This document shows, piece by piece, positions 11,841-23,232 of a stretch of DNA of 64,000 nucleotides (within the stretch, counting starts at the first letter, position 1; every line of letters starts with the position of its first letter). Source of the DNA: Cinnamomum chago (Eukaryota; Streptophyta; Magnoliopsida; Laurales; Lauraceae); contig CP142461.1 of assembly GCA_038049695.1 (NCBI GenBank), forward strand, positions 30,077,001 to 30,141,000. Direction: 5' to 3'. Both the position numbers and the translations under genes were made by a program. The notes under the pieces were generated by a model. The model made no database searches. It was not told the origin of the DNA and saw nothing but the letters and a program-made list of their open reading frames with translations.

Positions 11841-12186
11841 TGCATGTTTGATAACAAGTGAGGAATCTATAAGAAATCTGTAAATGCGGAGATTTCTTAC
11901 TACCCTTAGAGCAGGGATTCCTCATTGGAAACTTGTATATTGAGGATTTCGATCGCATGAATGTATATTCATGTGTACAACTACGAAGAAATAGTATTGA
12001 TGTTTAAATTCACAAAAATGAAGATTTTCAATTCTTATGGGGAGAGGTCAGACATAAAAATCATCGCAAATGAGGATTTTCACGGACTCAAATCCTCATA
12101 GATTTACAATTGTCAAACGTGAATTTTTTATGACATTGTGAAAAACTATAGAAGAATCCCCATGGATTTTTATTACCAAACATCAC
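11841..12186 (-). mobile_element. PIF/Harbinger-like MITE, copy B (inverted)
   Basis: Reverse-orientation relative of 10913-11248. It shares the CATGTTTG-type ends, the block GACCTCTCCCCATA (present here as its complement near 12040-12055), and ATCCTCAT-rich stretches. The ends are TGCATGTTTGATAAC and, inward from the right, GTGATGTTTGGTAAT. The target duplication is not clear. Copies A and B together form an inverted pair about 590 bp apart. Confidence 0.6.
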
Positions 12187-12940
12187 TTTTAAATGGTTTG
12201 TGCATGCCCACAGCCAGCATGTGTAGCCATTGGGGCAAAACCAGGCCTTCATCCAGCGCATGGTCCTATGGAGTATGGACTCATCCCAAGTTAAGGTCAG
12301 AGATGAGAACTCATTCCAAGTGCTTGTTGACCAGCCAAATTGCAATGCAACTCAAGATAGTGATGTGATGAAGATTGGAAACCTGTCATTAAGGAAAATT
12401 AATGAGACCCAATTATATCATAATCCTAGCCATTTATCTTCTGGAGATGAGACCCAGAATGGGCATGAGAAGTGTGGACTTGATGGTCCTTTTTCTCTGT
12501 TTGAATGCCTCATTTCTTTTTCTTAAATTATTACTGCCCTACCTAGACCTTCATTCTGAATAAAGTCATGAGGGTGGGCCAACACTAGAACCTTTCAAAT
12601 GACGAGCCTGTAATCATAACTTAAAGACTTTTGGAAGGAAGTTGATGGGTCAAAGTTATTCAGCTCCCACTATTACATGACTTGGAGAAAGGAAACCTGA
12701 TATACAGGTTTAGCAAGTATTTCTTGGGTCACCTCTGTTTTAAGTCTGCTGTTTGTTGATAACTTTTTTTTTTTTAGTGAGATTAGAGTCCTGAATGGGG
12801 TCCATTCCATTAAATATCTTAAGATATTTAAGTAAGATTCACACTACATGGCGCACATGGATAGGTTTGGACGTGGATTACAGTGGATACGATAGCGGCC
12901 TGATCAATTGATTGTGTTTCTTAAAACAAGGTTTTAAAAT
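12187..12940. other. Intergenic, nothing recognised
   Basis: Open frames of up to about 98 codons (12138-12526) have no recognisable domain or splice context. No RNA gene is seen. Confidence 0.45.
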
Positions 12941-13160
12941 TAGGCCCTGTTAGTTTGCGTTAAATGCATAGGAATAAAATAAATACGGTATAACAGTTAA
13001 AAAGGAAGATCAAAGGTGACATCAAATACGTTTTTCTCTTGATTCTATTGCATTAAAGGAAATGGAATTTGATATTTATTTCGAAAAATTCAGCTTTAAT
13101 CTTCATTTTAAACCATCCTGCGTAATCAGTTCCGATGTATTCTAATGCAACCAAACATGC
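12941..13160. mobile_element. Small Tourist-like MITE (approximate ends)
   Basis: The left end GGCCCTGTTAGTTTGCGTTA pairs imperfectly with the right end read inward, GCATGTTTGGTTGCATTAGA; similarity continues for about 30 bases (CATNGGAA blocks). Size about 220 bp, non-coding. No clean target duplication, so the boundaries are approximate. Confidence 0.45.
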
Positions 13161-13809
13161 ATATCATGTAAATTTATTTGTCATGAAGTCAAATGGTGTC
13201 TAAAGGCCAGCTCAGTTCCAAATTGGCAGGGTCAATCCAAGGAAGTTGGTGTGTAACAAGGGATTAGATTTATTGTTGGTAAGGAACATTATATATATAA
13301 AAAAAAAAAAAAAAGGATGGGAAGGGGCATTATTTGAAGATTTGCCTTTAAAATGTACATGTAATCTGTTTAAGTATCCCCTACAAATGGGGCCTAATGT
13401 TCAGTTCAATTTTAATTTTGAATTGAGGAATTCCCTTTCAATGGTTTGAAATGTGTTAACAAAGGAGATTCGATTAATCATATAGGCCATCTCTCATATG
13501 AAAACAGAAAATTGCACACAAAGTTCTTCAATTTTTTTTCCCTTTTTTTTAAATATTTCTCTTATTAATTAAGTGTTACATAGGAGTTGCAAAAATGTAA
13601 ACATTGGTGAAGAGATATTCTCAAGTGTCCTTAGTACTACGTTTTAACCAAGAAGATGTGTAATTTCAGAGAATGACCTCATTTACACACACTATTTACT
13701 AACCTCATTTACATATTTGATTGTAAATGGGTGCAAATAAATGACTCATAAATATCTCATCTTTTTACAGAAGTATCAAGAGCTGGAAGTTTCGCTACAA
13801 ATTGCTTGT
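13161..13809. other. Intergenic, nothing recognised
   Basis: AT-rich, with an A15 run at about 13301-13315. No exon or element ends seen. Confidence 0.45.
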
Positions 13810-13820
13810 ACTTTACAAGT

Positions 13821-13973
13821 TTGAAAAGAACAGCTCCTTACCTGAGTGGTTAGGAGTGTTAATTCTTACACGGCTACCCGGGGTCTAAACCCTGGGTGCA
13901 TCACATCTTTTCTTTTGTGCAGGCTCTCTCTTGGGTTCCAACCCCTCGACTGGGTTAAAAAAAAAAAGAAAAA
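13821..13973 (+). mobile_element. tRNA-derived SINE with perfect target duplications
   Basis: The head resembles a tRNA-Leu-type sequence. The A-box-like TTACCTGAGTGGTTAGGAG is at about 13838-13856, and the B-box-like GGGGTCTAAACCC at about 13880-13892. A pyrimidine-rich body follows, then an A-rich tail (13957-13973). Exact 11-bp duplications actttacaagt flank it at 13810-13820 and 13974-13984. The perfect duplications imply a recent insertion. It is not a functional tRNA gene, because the body and tail follow the head and the internal boxes are altered. Confidence 0.88.
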
Positions 13974-13984
13974 ACTTTACAAGT

Positions 13985-14319
13985 CCGGAACAAGTCATCG
14001 AGCCCACTTTCATGCAGAGATCCCAGGTTTCAATATGGATTAGGGCTTTGTATAAAACGGCAAAATAAAGTAATTGTGGCTCTCTCTTTAAGGGTTTGAA
14101 GTCTAATGATTATATAAGTGCACGATTAAATATGAAAGATAAAAATTGAAGCCCTAGAATCGAAAAAAAAAAACCTCGTCTTATAGGGATGGAGACAACT
14201 CTCCACAAGGGTATGAGATATAAGAAGGAAAAACAACATGATGACCCCATTGGCCTAATGCGTTGTCTTGGGCTCCATGAATACCTTTCAATTTTCATAT
14301 CTTGCAAGGTGAGAAGTCC
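13985..14319. other. Intergenic, nothing recognised
   Basis: Non-coding by eye. A short A-rich run lies at 14163-14173. Confidence 0.4.
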
Positions 14320-14321
14320 TA

Positions 14322-15416
14322 GGGCTTGTTTGGCAAATCTTATCTTTATGAAACAGATCTGTATGATATAGATCTATTTCAAATTGAGCGGTTTGAAATT
14401 GATGTTTTAAAAATAGACTGTTTGGTAAGACATAGATATTTTAAAAATAGACTGTTTGGTAAGACACATGTAAAAATAGATCTAATGGTCTGGGCATTTT
14501 GTAAATATTTCAAGATCTGTGATCATCCAACGGTTGAAATTTTATCTCAAACACGTGTTTCACATTTTAATGACTATAGGCGGTTTGGATCTTCATTTTG
14601 GTTTGGATCTTGCATTTAGGGGCCATGATTTAAAAGAAAGTATATATAAATGTCTGTCGTTTTTTGTAAATATCTCAAAATCTATGATGATCCAATGGCT
14701 AAAATTTGGACTCTTAGTGGTGAATGATCTTTTGAATATATCCAATGGTTTAGATCATGATTTATGATTCCTGAATTTAAAAAAAAAATTAAAAAACCAC
14801 ACTGCTGTGTACAACTTCAAGACTCTTATTCTAAAACAGACACCAGTAGGCCCCTAAACAAGACATCAGTTACTAAGGCATGGGACATCAATGGTCAAAA
14901 ATATTTTTGTAAATATCTCAAGATCCACTTTGAATTATAGGCTCACTTTTGGGCCCATAGCCGTTTTTGGCCCTCCAAAGAGAACCAACGGACCGGATCG
15001 TGATTATGAGGCCCACAATGTCCAGAATATTAGATCGAATGGCTCACAATTTTTTGCAAATATCTCGAGATCCAAGATAGATCAACGGTTGAAATTTTGA
15101 CACATGGCCGTGTTTGACCTTCTTCATATATCTAGCGGTCCGGATCATGACTTTGGGTCTCAGAAATTAAAAAAAAATGAAAAAACGGACTGTCCCTTGA
15201 GGACGTCCGTTTCACTGTAGCGAAATGGTCTTTCCGCTTCAGACAACTACCACTGATTCAAATCTGCATCTTTTGCTGGCTTCTTGAAATGGAGGCCAAT
15301 CATCTAAATACCATTGCAAATAGACTTAACACCTTGAGTTACCAAACAATCTTAAAACTTTTATAAACAGTTTTACGACAAATAGAGGCAATTATAAGAG
15401 ATGCCAAACGCCACCC
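14322..15416. mobile_element. Probable TIR element with internal degenerate repeats
   Basis: The left end GGGCTTGTTTGGCAAATC resembles the right end read inward, GGGTGGCGTTTGGCATCTC. Flanks share aagtc, so a hAT-type duplication is possible but incomplete. Inside, the phrase GTAAATATCTCAAGATC followed by CCAACGGTTGAAATTT-like sequence recurs in altered form near 14501, 14665, 14908 and 15053. The interior therefore grew by degenerate duplication. No coding sequence. Confidence 0.5.
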
Positions 15417-15419
15417 AAG

Positions 15420-15938
15420 TCAACACATTAATTGCTATCGTTCTTTATACAGTGTGAAACAAGAGCTATTCAATATTTCAAGTATTTCTGTGGACGGGCA
15501 AAATGGGCTGAAACTAGCCCACCTCATGTTACACACATGAAATAAAAAGGCATAGTGTGTGATCACAACTGATCAATAGATGGGGCACACCATTGATAGA
15601 TTGTAGATATAACCCCTTTTACTGCAAACCATGCAAAACCTATCTTCTTCTTTTTGGTTGGAAGGATGCAAATCAAATTAATCGTAACACTCAAATCATT
15701 TTTATTCTAAGTGTGTTTTAGCAACCATTATAGATGTTTTTGACTCCCAATAACAAATTCAAGAAAAGCGCTCACCAATTTTGATCTAGTAAGAAAATAT
15801 AATAGATGAGAGGTAACCTCACAATTACAAAACCCAACAAATTAAATTGAATCTTATTGTGAAGGCTGAAACTCTACATGACCCTGTCTATGTCGAAAGT
15901 TTCAACAACTCAAATGCATTTTTTCTTCTTTTATAAAA
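15420..15938. other. Intergenic, nothing recognised
   Basis: AT-rich, no exon or RNA gene recognised. Confidence 0.4.
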
Positions 15939-16089
15939 GAGGATTTTACCAAAAAACTAACTTTACGTCGCCGGTGCACCGAATAGAAAATTTAGCCTAA
16001 TTCACACCAAACATGGAATCCATATAGAAAAACCAAGTTTTTAAACCTTTATTTTTTGTGGTCGATGTCGACATTTATTTTTTGTATTG

Positions 16090-16162
16090 TCGACCCTTGC
16101 TATAACAAATGAGAGTCACCGTCGACCTTCGCTATAACAAGTGAGGGTCACCGTCGACCCTG
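16090..16162. repeat. Short tandem repeat in inverted arm
   Basis: The unit GTCGACCYTYGCTATAACAA plus a GTGAGGGTCACC-like half occurs about twice in the left arm. A single related unit appears in the right arm near 18812-18840. Confidence 0.6.
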
Positions 16163-16843
16163 AGCAGGCATAAACTCCTCATCTTTTTTATTATTCATCT
16201 CTTCCTCAAACCTAAACCACTGATGGGGAGTTTGGATTAGGCGAAGTTGGATTGGGGATGGGTTTGGTAGATGATAAAGATGCAAGAAAGATGGTGTGAG
16301 TGGGTCTTTTGAGATTAACAGTGATGGAAAGGTGTGAGGGTCTAGGGTTATGGTAAAGTTGGAGACGAAAGGAGATTGGCTTTTGATTCAAGTGTTTTTC
16401 GTGAAGGTGATGATGTGTGGTGGCGCTTTGGCCACGGACCTGAGGTGTTTGGTTCGGTTTGTAATCCGTGGGAACATTGATGGCTCTCGGTTGGGGTGTT
16501 ATTTGCAGGGACACGAGGGATCTGATGGAATGTCCCTGCAAATAAAAAAAAATTATGCATGTTTAATTATGGTCTTCATGTTTAGCTTACTCTAATCTTC
16601 TTTTTCATGTTTAAGGCTCTGTTTTGGTGTTTCTGCTTTTGATAGTCTCCGAGATAAACATTACTCAAAGCTGTAAGAGGATTAAGAAAGCAATTTGAGG
16701 TCTGAATCAAAAATCCTAAATGACGCTTTTTCATTTTTTTTAATATTATTATAAATATTTTATTTAAAATCTATTTTTCTCGCTTTTTGTGATGCAAAAT
16801 TACTAATTAAGTTAGGGCCTTATGTTTTGCTATTAGTAATTAA

Positions 16844-18173
16844 GGGCTTATTTGGAATTGTTCTAGTGGGATGTTCCCATGTTCCCCTGAGATAAGGTTG
16901 TGGAAAACATGTTTGGTATGTGTAAATTACTATTCTAGATTTTTATCTCACGGGAAGAAATCTCAAAATCTTATCCCGCTGGCATAAGAAAGTAGAAACG
17001 AAAAAATTTTATATTTTTTTTAAAACTACTTGCTGGCACAATTTTTTATTACTTATCTCTTACCTTTTAAAGAATGTCATTTAAATACTCTAAATCCTCT
17101 CCTTGTCCTAAAGGTAGGCCCCCTGTTGACAATCTCAAAGAAGGTAGTCACAATTTATAATTCTTAAAAGTGAGTCATGTGGTTACAATCACAAAAGGTG
17201 GGCCATATTATAATTTTATAATGGCGAGACCACATTAAAAATCCTATGAATGTGGGTCATATCTACTAATTTATAAAGGTGGGTATCACGTTATAATTTC
17301 TAAAGGTGGGTCCCATGTCTACAAACTAAGAAAAGGTGGCCCCACTTTATAATTCTTTAAGGTGGGCCATATGGTCACAATCACAAATGGTGGAACCACA
17401 TTGTAAATCTTATGAATGTGGGCCCACATTGTTAATCCTATGAATGTAGCCTCATGTTCAAATTTCTAAAGGTGAGTACCACATTGTAATTTTTTAAAGG
17501 TGGGTCCCATATTCACAATTACAAAAAAGATGACCCCCACATTATAATTCCTATAAGGGGGGGGCGGGGGGGGCATCCCTCTGGTTCCGCCAGTGGCGAT
17601 GTTCAAATTTCTAAAGGTCGGCAACACATTGTAATTTCTAAAGGTGGGTCATGTGTCCACAATCAAAAAAAATGTGGCTCCACTTTTTCATTTATAAATA
17701 TTAGTCACATTGCCACAACCACAAAAGGTGGACCCACATTATATATCCTATGAGTGTGGGCCCCTTATTCTAATTTCTAAATGTGGTATCATGTTGTAAT
17801 TTCTAAAGGTGGGTCACATATTTACATTCATAAAAGGTGGCCTCACATTATAATTCCTATAAAGGTGGGCCCACATTATAAATCTTATGAAAATGGGCTC
17901 CATGTTTTAATTTTTAAAGGTGGGTACCACATTGTAATTACTACAGGTGGGTCCCGTGTACGACAATAATAGAGCGGCATAAACAATAAAATGTGGGTCT
18001 CAAATTATAAATCATACATCTGCTTCTTAGATCAAAACTTTTATAATGTTAACAAACAAGTTCCGTACATCATATTCTCAGTAGATTAATTTAATATAAT
18101 GATGCCAAACAAGTTCAACAGAGTTTAGTCTCGGCACAACATGATCTCAATACAACCTGATCCGAACGGGCCC
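16844..18173. mobile_element. Harbinger-type element filled with minisatellite
   Basis: 1330 bp with ends GGGCTTATTTGGAATTG and, inward from the right, GGGCCCGTTCGGATCAGG. It is flanked by TAA at 16841-16843 and 18174-18176. The termini and TWA duplication fit PIF/Harbinger (Tourist-like) elements. The middle (about 17100-17960) is made of degenerate units such as TTCTAAAGGTGGGTCCCAT and TATGAATGTGGGCCCACATT. No transposase is visible. It sits inside the larger inverted-arm element 15939-18968. Confidence 0.68.
17100..17960. repeat. Degenerate minisatellite
   Basis: About 860 bp of loosely repeated units built on AAAGGTGGGTCCCAT, ACATTGTAATTTCT and TATGAATGTGGGCC. Spacing is irregular, with a G-rich spot near 17556-17571. 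The units alternate 'gtggg' and 'cacat' phrases. Confidence 0.75.
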
Positions 18174-18968
18174 TAAGTCACAACTCTCTAGGAAGCTAAA
18201 GCTGTAATAAACCACATAGCCAATATTACTCACGTGATGCGGGATGTGGGACTTCCCAACACTCCCCCTCACGTGTAAGCCCAACAGATTTCATAAACAG
18301 GTCTGTCACGTAGGCTACACAAGAACAACGGGATCAGAACCCACTCTGATATCATGTAATAAACCATATACTAACCCAAAAGCTTAAGCTGATGGAAGAC
18401 ATATATATGTATATTAAGACATGTCAAGCCTATTACTCACACGATGTGAGATGTGGGACTTCCCAACAAAAGCTTCAAGCATTGGTCAAACCATTTTAAA
18501 GTGGAAAAGGAGAGGAAAAAAAATATGTATATATAAATATATATATAGAGAGAGAAAGGGCCCGGAAGATAAGAAATGGACATATCTTAATTAGGCAAGA
18601 GGAAATGAAGATCTTGATTGTATCTTCTCAAGAGAAATTTATTTCGGGGCCTAATTTTTACGGAGAAATAAAATGATGCCAGTTGTTGTTTTGAAATTTG
18701 AAAAGACGCCACTTGCTATTATCAGACCTTATATTTTGCATTTTTGGGGCCATATTTTAAGAGGCCTAAAGCAAGGGCTTTCCTTGCTTCATGGTAAAGC
18801 ATGCCCTCATTATAGCGAGGGTTGCTGTCGACCCTCAATATCGACGTCAACAAAAAAAAAAAATAGTAAAGGAATTTGATTTTTCTTTATAGGATCCTTT
18901 TTTTGCGCAAGTTAGGCTAAAGTTCCCTATTCGGTGCATTGACCATATAAAGTGATTTTTTTAAAATC

Positions 18969-20530
18969 ATCTGAGAACTTAGAACATTAAAAATTATAGA
19001 TGATATCATTTTATTATTTATTTTTTAAGTATTTAGTTTATGTTTTATTATATGATTGTTTAGTTTGCATGTATAATTAATTAAAGTTTTTCTCTATTTC
19101 TTAATTGAATGAGCTCTAAATTTATAATTTATGGTCTTCATTATTTTAATATATACTTTTTTAAATGACAGTGTAGAAAAATGTGACCTTGGTCACATAT
19201 TGATTACAATTGAAATTGGGTATATTAGGGATGTCAATCTGGGGTTAGGGATTTTTTTAATTGGAAATATTTTTATTTTAGGGTTACGAATTCCAAATCT
19301 TGGTTTAGTAATTTCTGAAATTGGAAATATAGATCAATTGTGATTAGGAATTTCAATTTGGGGTTAGAAACTTATGAAATTAGGAATATACATCAATTGT
19401 GATTAGGAATTTCAGTTTGGGGTTAGAAATTTATGAAATTAGGAATATTTTTGTTTGGAGTTTCAGGATGTTTGAAACTTGGATTAGGGATTCCAAATCT
19501 ATAGTTAGCATTTTCTGTGATTGAAAATAGGATTTCTCAATTGCTAATATTGGCTTTTTTTTTTAAAATGATATAATTTAGTACATTTTTCATCTCTTTT
19601 CTATCTAAGAATTGATGTAAAGTAGAAAATATGTGAGTTCTTTTGTACTTTTGATTGATTTTGATTTAAAATGTTTTTAAAGAATGACAAAATCTAGCAC
19701 ATTGGTAAATCTATTTTCTATCTACAAATTAATAGAAACCATGTTTTGCCATTGTTGCACATGGTAATAGCATCCTCCCTATCGATGACTATAGGTAAGC
19801 CTAAATAGTCTTTTTTAAAGAAATAATGTTGTGTTTTAGATCTTGGATAGTTTACACATATGAGATCTAATTAGTTTTTTTACTTTATTATAAAAAAAAT
19901 AAATGATAGCTTTTTGTATGGATTCTTTGACCATCCTAAGTAGGGACGTATTGACTGATCCAGATAAGGGTGCTCTTGGACTGGGCCAGCCTGAGCCCAA
20001 TCAGGGACCAACCTGCTTTAGGCCGGGTTTTAGCCTTAGGTTTTGGAGCAGTGGCCAAAATTGGACCTAAAACCTATGTAGTTTTAAGACTTGGACTCAA
20101 TGGCATAGAACTCGAAGCCAGGTTCGACCAAAATAAGATACACAATTTAATATAAAACATCTTTATTAAAGGGATGGAGATTCAAACACATGTACTTTCT
20201 CATGTGCATACACATTCTAATAAGTTGAGCTACTGCTTGGAGCTGATAGTGGAAACATTTTTATTTTATATAAACATTTCCCACCTGGTGTTAGGCTTTA
20301 CATTTTGTAGATGGGTCGGGCCAAGTACTTTGCCACGGGATAAAAACGTATACCATATATCATTGATTCCTTTTGTTCAAATAGTACAATAAATCTTTGG
20401 TATAAAAATTTAGACCATTGCAAGTTATAGATGATATCATTTTGTTATTTATTGTTGAGGAATATTTTAAGTATTTGGTTTATATTTTATCAGATGATTT
20501 CTTAGTTTGCAGCTATAAATAAATATACGA
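18969..20530. other. Intergenic with a tandem repeat
   Basis: AT-rich. Apart from the repeat at 19210-19450, no gene or element ends are recognised. Confidence 0.45.
19210..19450. repeat. Tandem repeat, ~59-bp unit
   Basis: Units containing ATCAATTGTGATTAGGAATT start at about 19333 and 19392 and are nearly identical. More diverged units with TTGGGGTTAG and AAATTGGAAATA precede them. Confidence 0.8.
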
Positions 20531-20558
20531 TCGTGCTCAGCACGAGCTACGATGCCAG
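20527..20558 (+). mobile_element. Degenerate Helitron-like 3' end
   Basis: A perfect hairpin CGTGCTCAGCACG is followed by ACGATGCCAGT. Compare TTATGCTAGT after the same type of hairpin at 7220-7244 and 57664-57692. CTAG is altered to CCAG, so this is at best a decayed terminus; the rest of the element is not delimited. Confidence 0.35.
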
Positions 20559-22128
20559 TGGAAACTTGATTTTTATTCAAGTCATATAATACGAACTAAT
20601 TAAAGTAAATCGAAACACTGGGCACTAACATAATTTATTAATATTCTCTAGTCATATACTTCTTTCAAATCCAAACTTGATTTTTTTCAATTTACATAAC
20701 CCAAATTAAAATTGGTGAAAATGTTGGACATCAATCTAATTGGAAAAATCTAGAAAAACTTATTTATGTCCAATAGTCCGACCCATTTAAAATTTTGTTA
20801 TGTGATATAAAACTATACTTCAGAAAATTGAGAAAATTAGGTTTGTATCTAGTATTTAAACCATTTTAATTTGAGTTATGTGATATGATTTGGACAGGAA
20901 TCTAAGTGAAAATCCCGTTTGAATATGAGGTTGGATTGACGGCACCAGCTGAATCGCATCCCCGATCTAAGAGAAAATTTCTTTTTTTTTCCAATTAAAA
21001 GATGTAAATACAACTTTTATTTGATAGTGCCTTTTCAATCCTTAAACATATGATTTCAATGATTTCAATGCTTTGAATTTAATTGGACTATCGACATTTA
21101 GATATCCAAGAAAGTGCGGATTGATGTATAAAACACATGGTTTTTTATTTATTTTTTATTTTATAATTTATTATTATATTTTTTACAAGCTCATTCTTAC
21201 GATTGCGCCAACTCAAATTGGAATAGAATTTTCCCACACACCATTTAAGAGGAGGATATCCATTTGGGGGACTGAGATTATCAAGAGGTGGGCCCGTATG
21301 AAGTTTAACTTATTTATAGGGTGAGTGAGACTCTCATGAGATGATACTTTGGGAAGAGAGTGAGAAAATGGGCAAATGTAAAATCTAGTAAAACAGGGCA
21401 ATCTGAATCTCCATACTGGCTTGTTTCCGTAAATTACGTAGGAATTGATTATATAAGAATTCATGGTGATTTGAGTAGCATGGAAGGATTATTAAAGAGG
21501 CAAGTAGTAAAGTATTTATTATTATGATTATATGCAAGGTAAGGGGTGCTGAAGGATAGGAGGAAAGGGTCACAGGACTTAGGAAATGTAAATGGGAGTT
21601 TGACTTTCTTAGGTATTGAAATTACTAAGGTGATGGATAGGTTTTCAACTTCGGAAGGGTGGTTCTTCCTTTTTTTTCTTTTCCTAAGCTGGCCTCTTGG
21701 CTAGGAGAGAGTAACTAAACCTACTCACCTAGGGGTTGATCCCAAGGCAGGTCTGTTGGGAGTAATGTGTTATCCACAATAATAACCCTCTAACACCCAA
21801 GGGGGAGGTTATTTGATGGTCATTTTTTTTTTTTATATTCACCAATGGTTCTTCATACATACATACATATATATGCATCTATATATGTATGTATATATAC
21901 ATACATACATACATACATATATACATACATACATATGGGGGACATTCATGTGCATTCATCTCTAACCATATAGTGAAAAACACTTACATGGCTTTCCCTA
22001 TTTGCATATGAACATTCTTTTTCTGCATCTTATCATATATGACTTTTCCTCTTTTGCACATGAATATTTTCAATTATGTAAGTGTCTCTTACCATATGGT
22101 GAGGGATTGATGCACATGAATATTCTCA
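20559..22128. other. Intergenic, no gene seen
   Basis: Contains a palindromic (CATA)n/(TATG)n region at 21856-21935. At about 21665-21830 a T-rich run is followed by sequence that may be an old SINE but could not be confirmed. Confidence 0.4.
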
Positions 22129-22140
22129 TATATATATATA

Positions 22141-22370
22141 TGGAAAATTTTCAAAAACTCCTTAATTAGTTAATTTCTCAAAAGGGGAGTTTCTGCCTTT
22201 ATCTAATAGCCAATGATTTGTTAGTATTTTAAGATATTTACCTTTGTAGGAGAATATTTAGAAGAGAGAATCAGATATTTATATCACCGATGACATGTGT
22301 CACACTTTTATTGGCTAAAAGATGGGCCTTTTTAAGTAGAAAAAACTCTCGGAGAGTTTTGTAACGTAAC
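22141..22370. mobile_element. Short element between (TA)n tracts
   Basis: Lies between TA tracts at 22129-22140 and 22371-22389. The ends GGAAAATTTTCAAAAACTCC and, inward from the right, GTTACGTTACAAAACTCTCC are weakly inverted-repetitive. Non-coding; the first of a series of TA-flanked insertions. Confidence 0.4.
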
Positions 22371-22389
22371 TATATATATATATATATAT

Positions 22390-22513
22390 GAAGATGCTCA
22401 TATGAGAGATATCTCTCATCTTATATATGGGTGATGACCCTCACATTTAAGTTGTTGGTATTGGATATGGATGTGAGGGCCCCCACCTTATCTTTCATAG
22501 TAAGGTGAGAGCA

Positions 22514-22521
<8 letters not shown>
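22390..22521. mobile_element. Short TIR element between (TA)n tracts
   Basis: The ends GAAGATGCTCATATGAGAG and, inward from the right, GAGAGATGCTCTCACC share GAtGCTC. It is bounded on both sides by long (TA)n tracts. 132 bp, non-coding. Confidence 0.5.
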
Positions 22522-22566
<45 letters not shown>

Positions 22567-22597
22567 GATCCCTCTCCGAGCTGAGGAGAAGATCCGC

Positions 22598-22612
22598 TCA
22601 GCACGTGGGAGA
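22598..22612 (+). promoter_or_regulatory. G-box in left TIR
   Basis: CAGCACGTGGGAGA contains the CACGTG core. The same site is preserved in the right TIR near 27911-27918, so each arm could act as a promoter reading into the element. Confidence 0.35.
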
Positions 22613-23062
22613 TGAGACACAGCTGTTTGAAAAGTCTTCATCAAAAACACATTTGATGGCCCGCCAGATTTTCAGATCCGACGAAAATATCGCACTTGGC
22701 CCGCCCATTTTATCTAAAACCCATACGACATCGGACATTCCCAGAAGTCTCCTCTCTGAGCCCTACCCTCCTCCTCGAGAGTGAAAAGCTCTCGCTTCCG
22801 CTCCCGTGTCCGCTTGCCGGCCTCTCTACCAGGTAAGGACTCCTTCCCTGTCCTGTTCTCTCCCTCTCTCCTCCCGACCCCTCTGTTTTTTTATCCTTTA
22901 GTGCCTATCAAGATGAAACTGAATCGATGATTTTGGTCTGGAAATTTGATTGTTTGGGTTATTAAGTGGGGCTTCTTTAACAGAGACTGGTTGGAGCCTT
23001 CTAAGGATAAGAAGGGCATTAGCAATTGAGCATGATTGCAATGAATCCATTGGCTTTGTAAG

Positions 23063-23232
23063 CCCATTCCTTTGTCATAAGCTCTCTTTTCTGCCTTCCT
23101 GTTTAGATTTGCGGTTGCCACAGTAAGATTGTCATGGGCTTCATACGCCCATTCCTTTGTCATAAGCTATCTTTTCTGCCTTCCGGTTTGGATTTGCTGT
23201 TGCCACATTTAGATTGTCATGGGCTTCATGCC
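23063..23232. repeat. Tandem duplication, 85-bp unit
   Basis: CCCATTCCTTTGTCATAAGC starts at 23063 and again at 23148, followed each time by a TTTTCTGCCTTCC block and ATTGTCATGGGCTTCAT. On the minus strand the units encode related peptides (EAHDNLxVATANxNRKAEK). This could be a duplicated captured exon, but its source is not recognised. Confidence 0.75.

Larger units (their letters stand above)
15939..18968. mobile_element. Element with ~200-bp inverted arms (Mutator-like?)
   Basis: The left arm (about 15939-16160) and right arm (about 18780-18968) are inverted, imperfect copies. They share TGCACCGAATAG, TTTAGCCTAA and repeated GTCGACC/CGCTATAA blocks in the same order. The left arm begins GAGGATTTTACC, much like the terminus of the Mutator-like element at 30614. 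No target duplication could be confirmed. The interior contains a later Harbinger-type insertion (16844-18173) and a 38-bp direct repeat (18224, 18431). No transposase seen. Confidence 0.55.

Noticed and set aside
13838-13892. A functional tRNA gene
   Set aside because: A- and B-box-like motifs are degenerate, no clean cloverleaf is seen, and a SINE body, tail and target duplications surround it.
21660-21830. A minus-strand SINE after the T-rich run
   Set aside because: A box and B box could not be placed convincingly and no target duplication was found.
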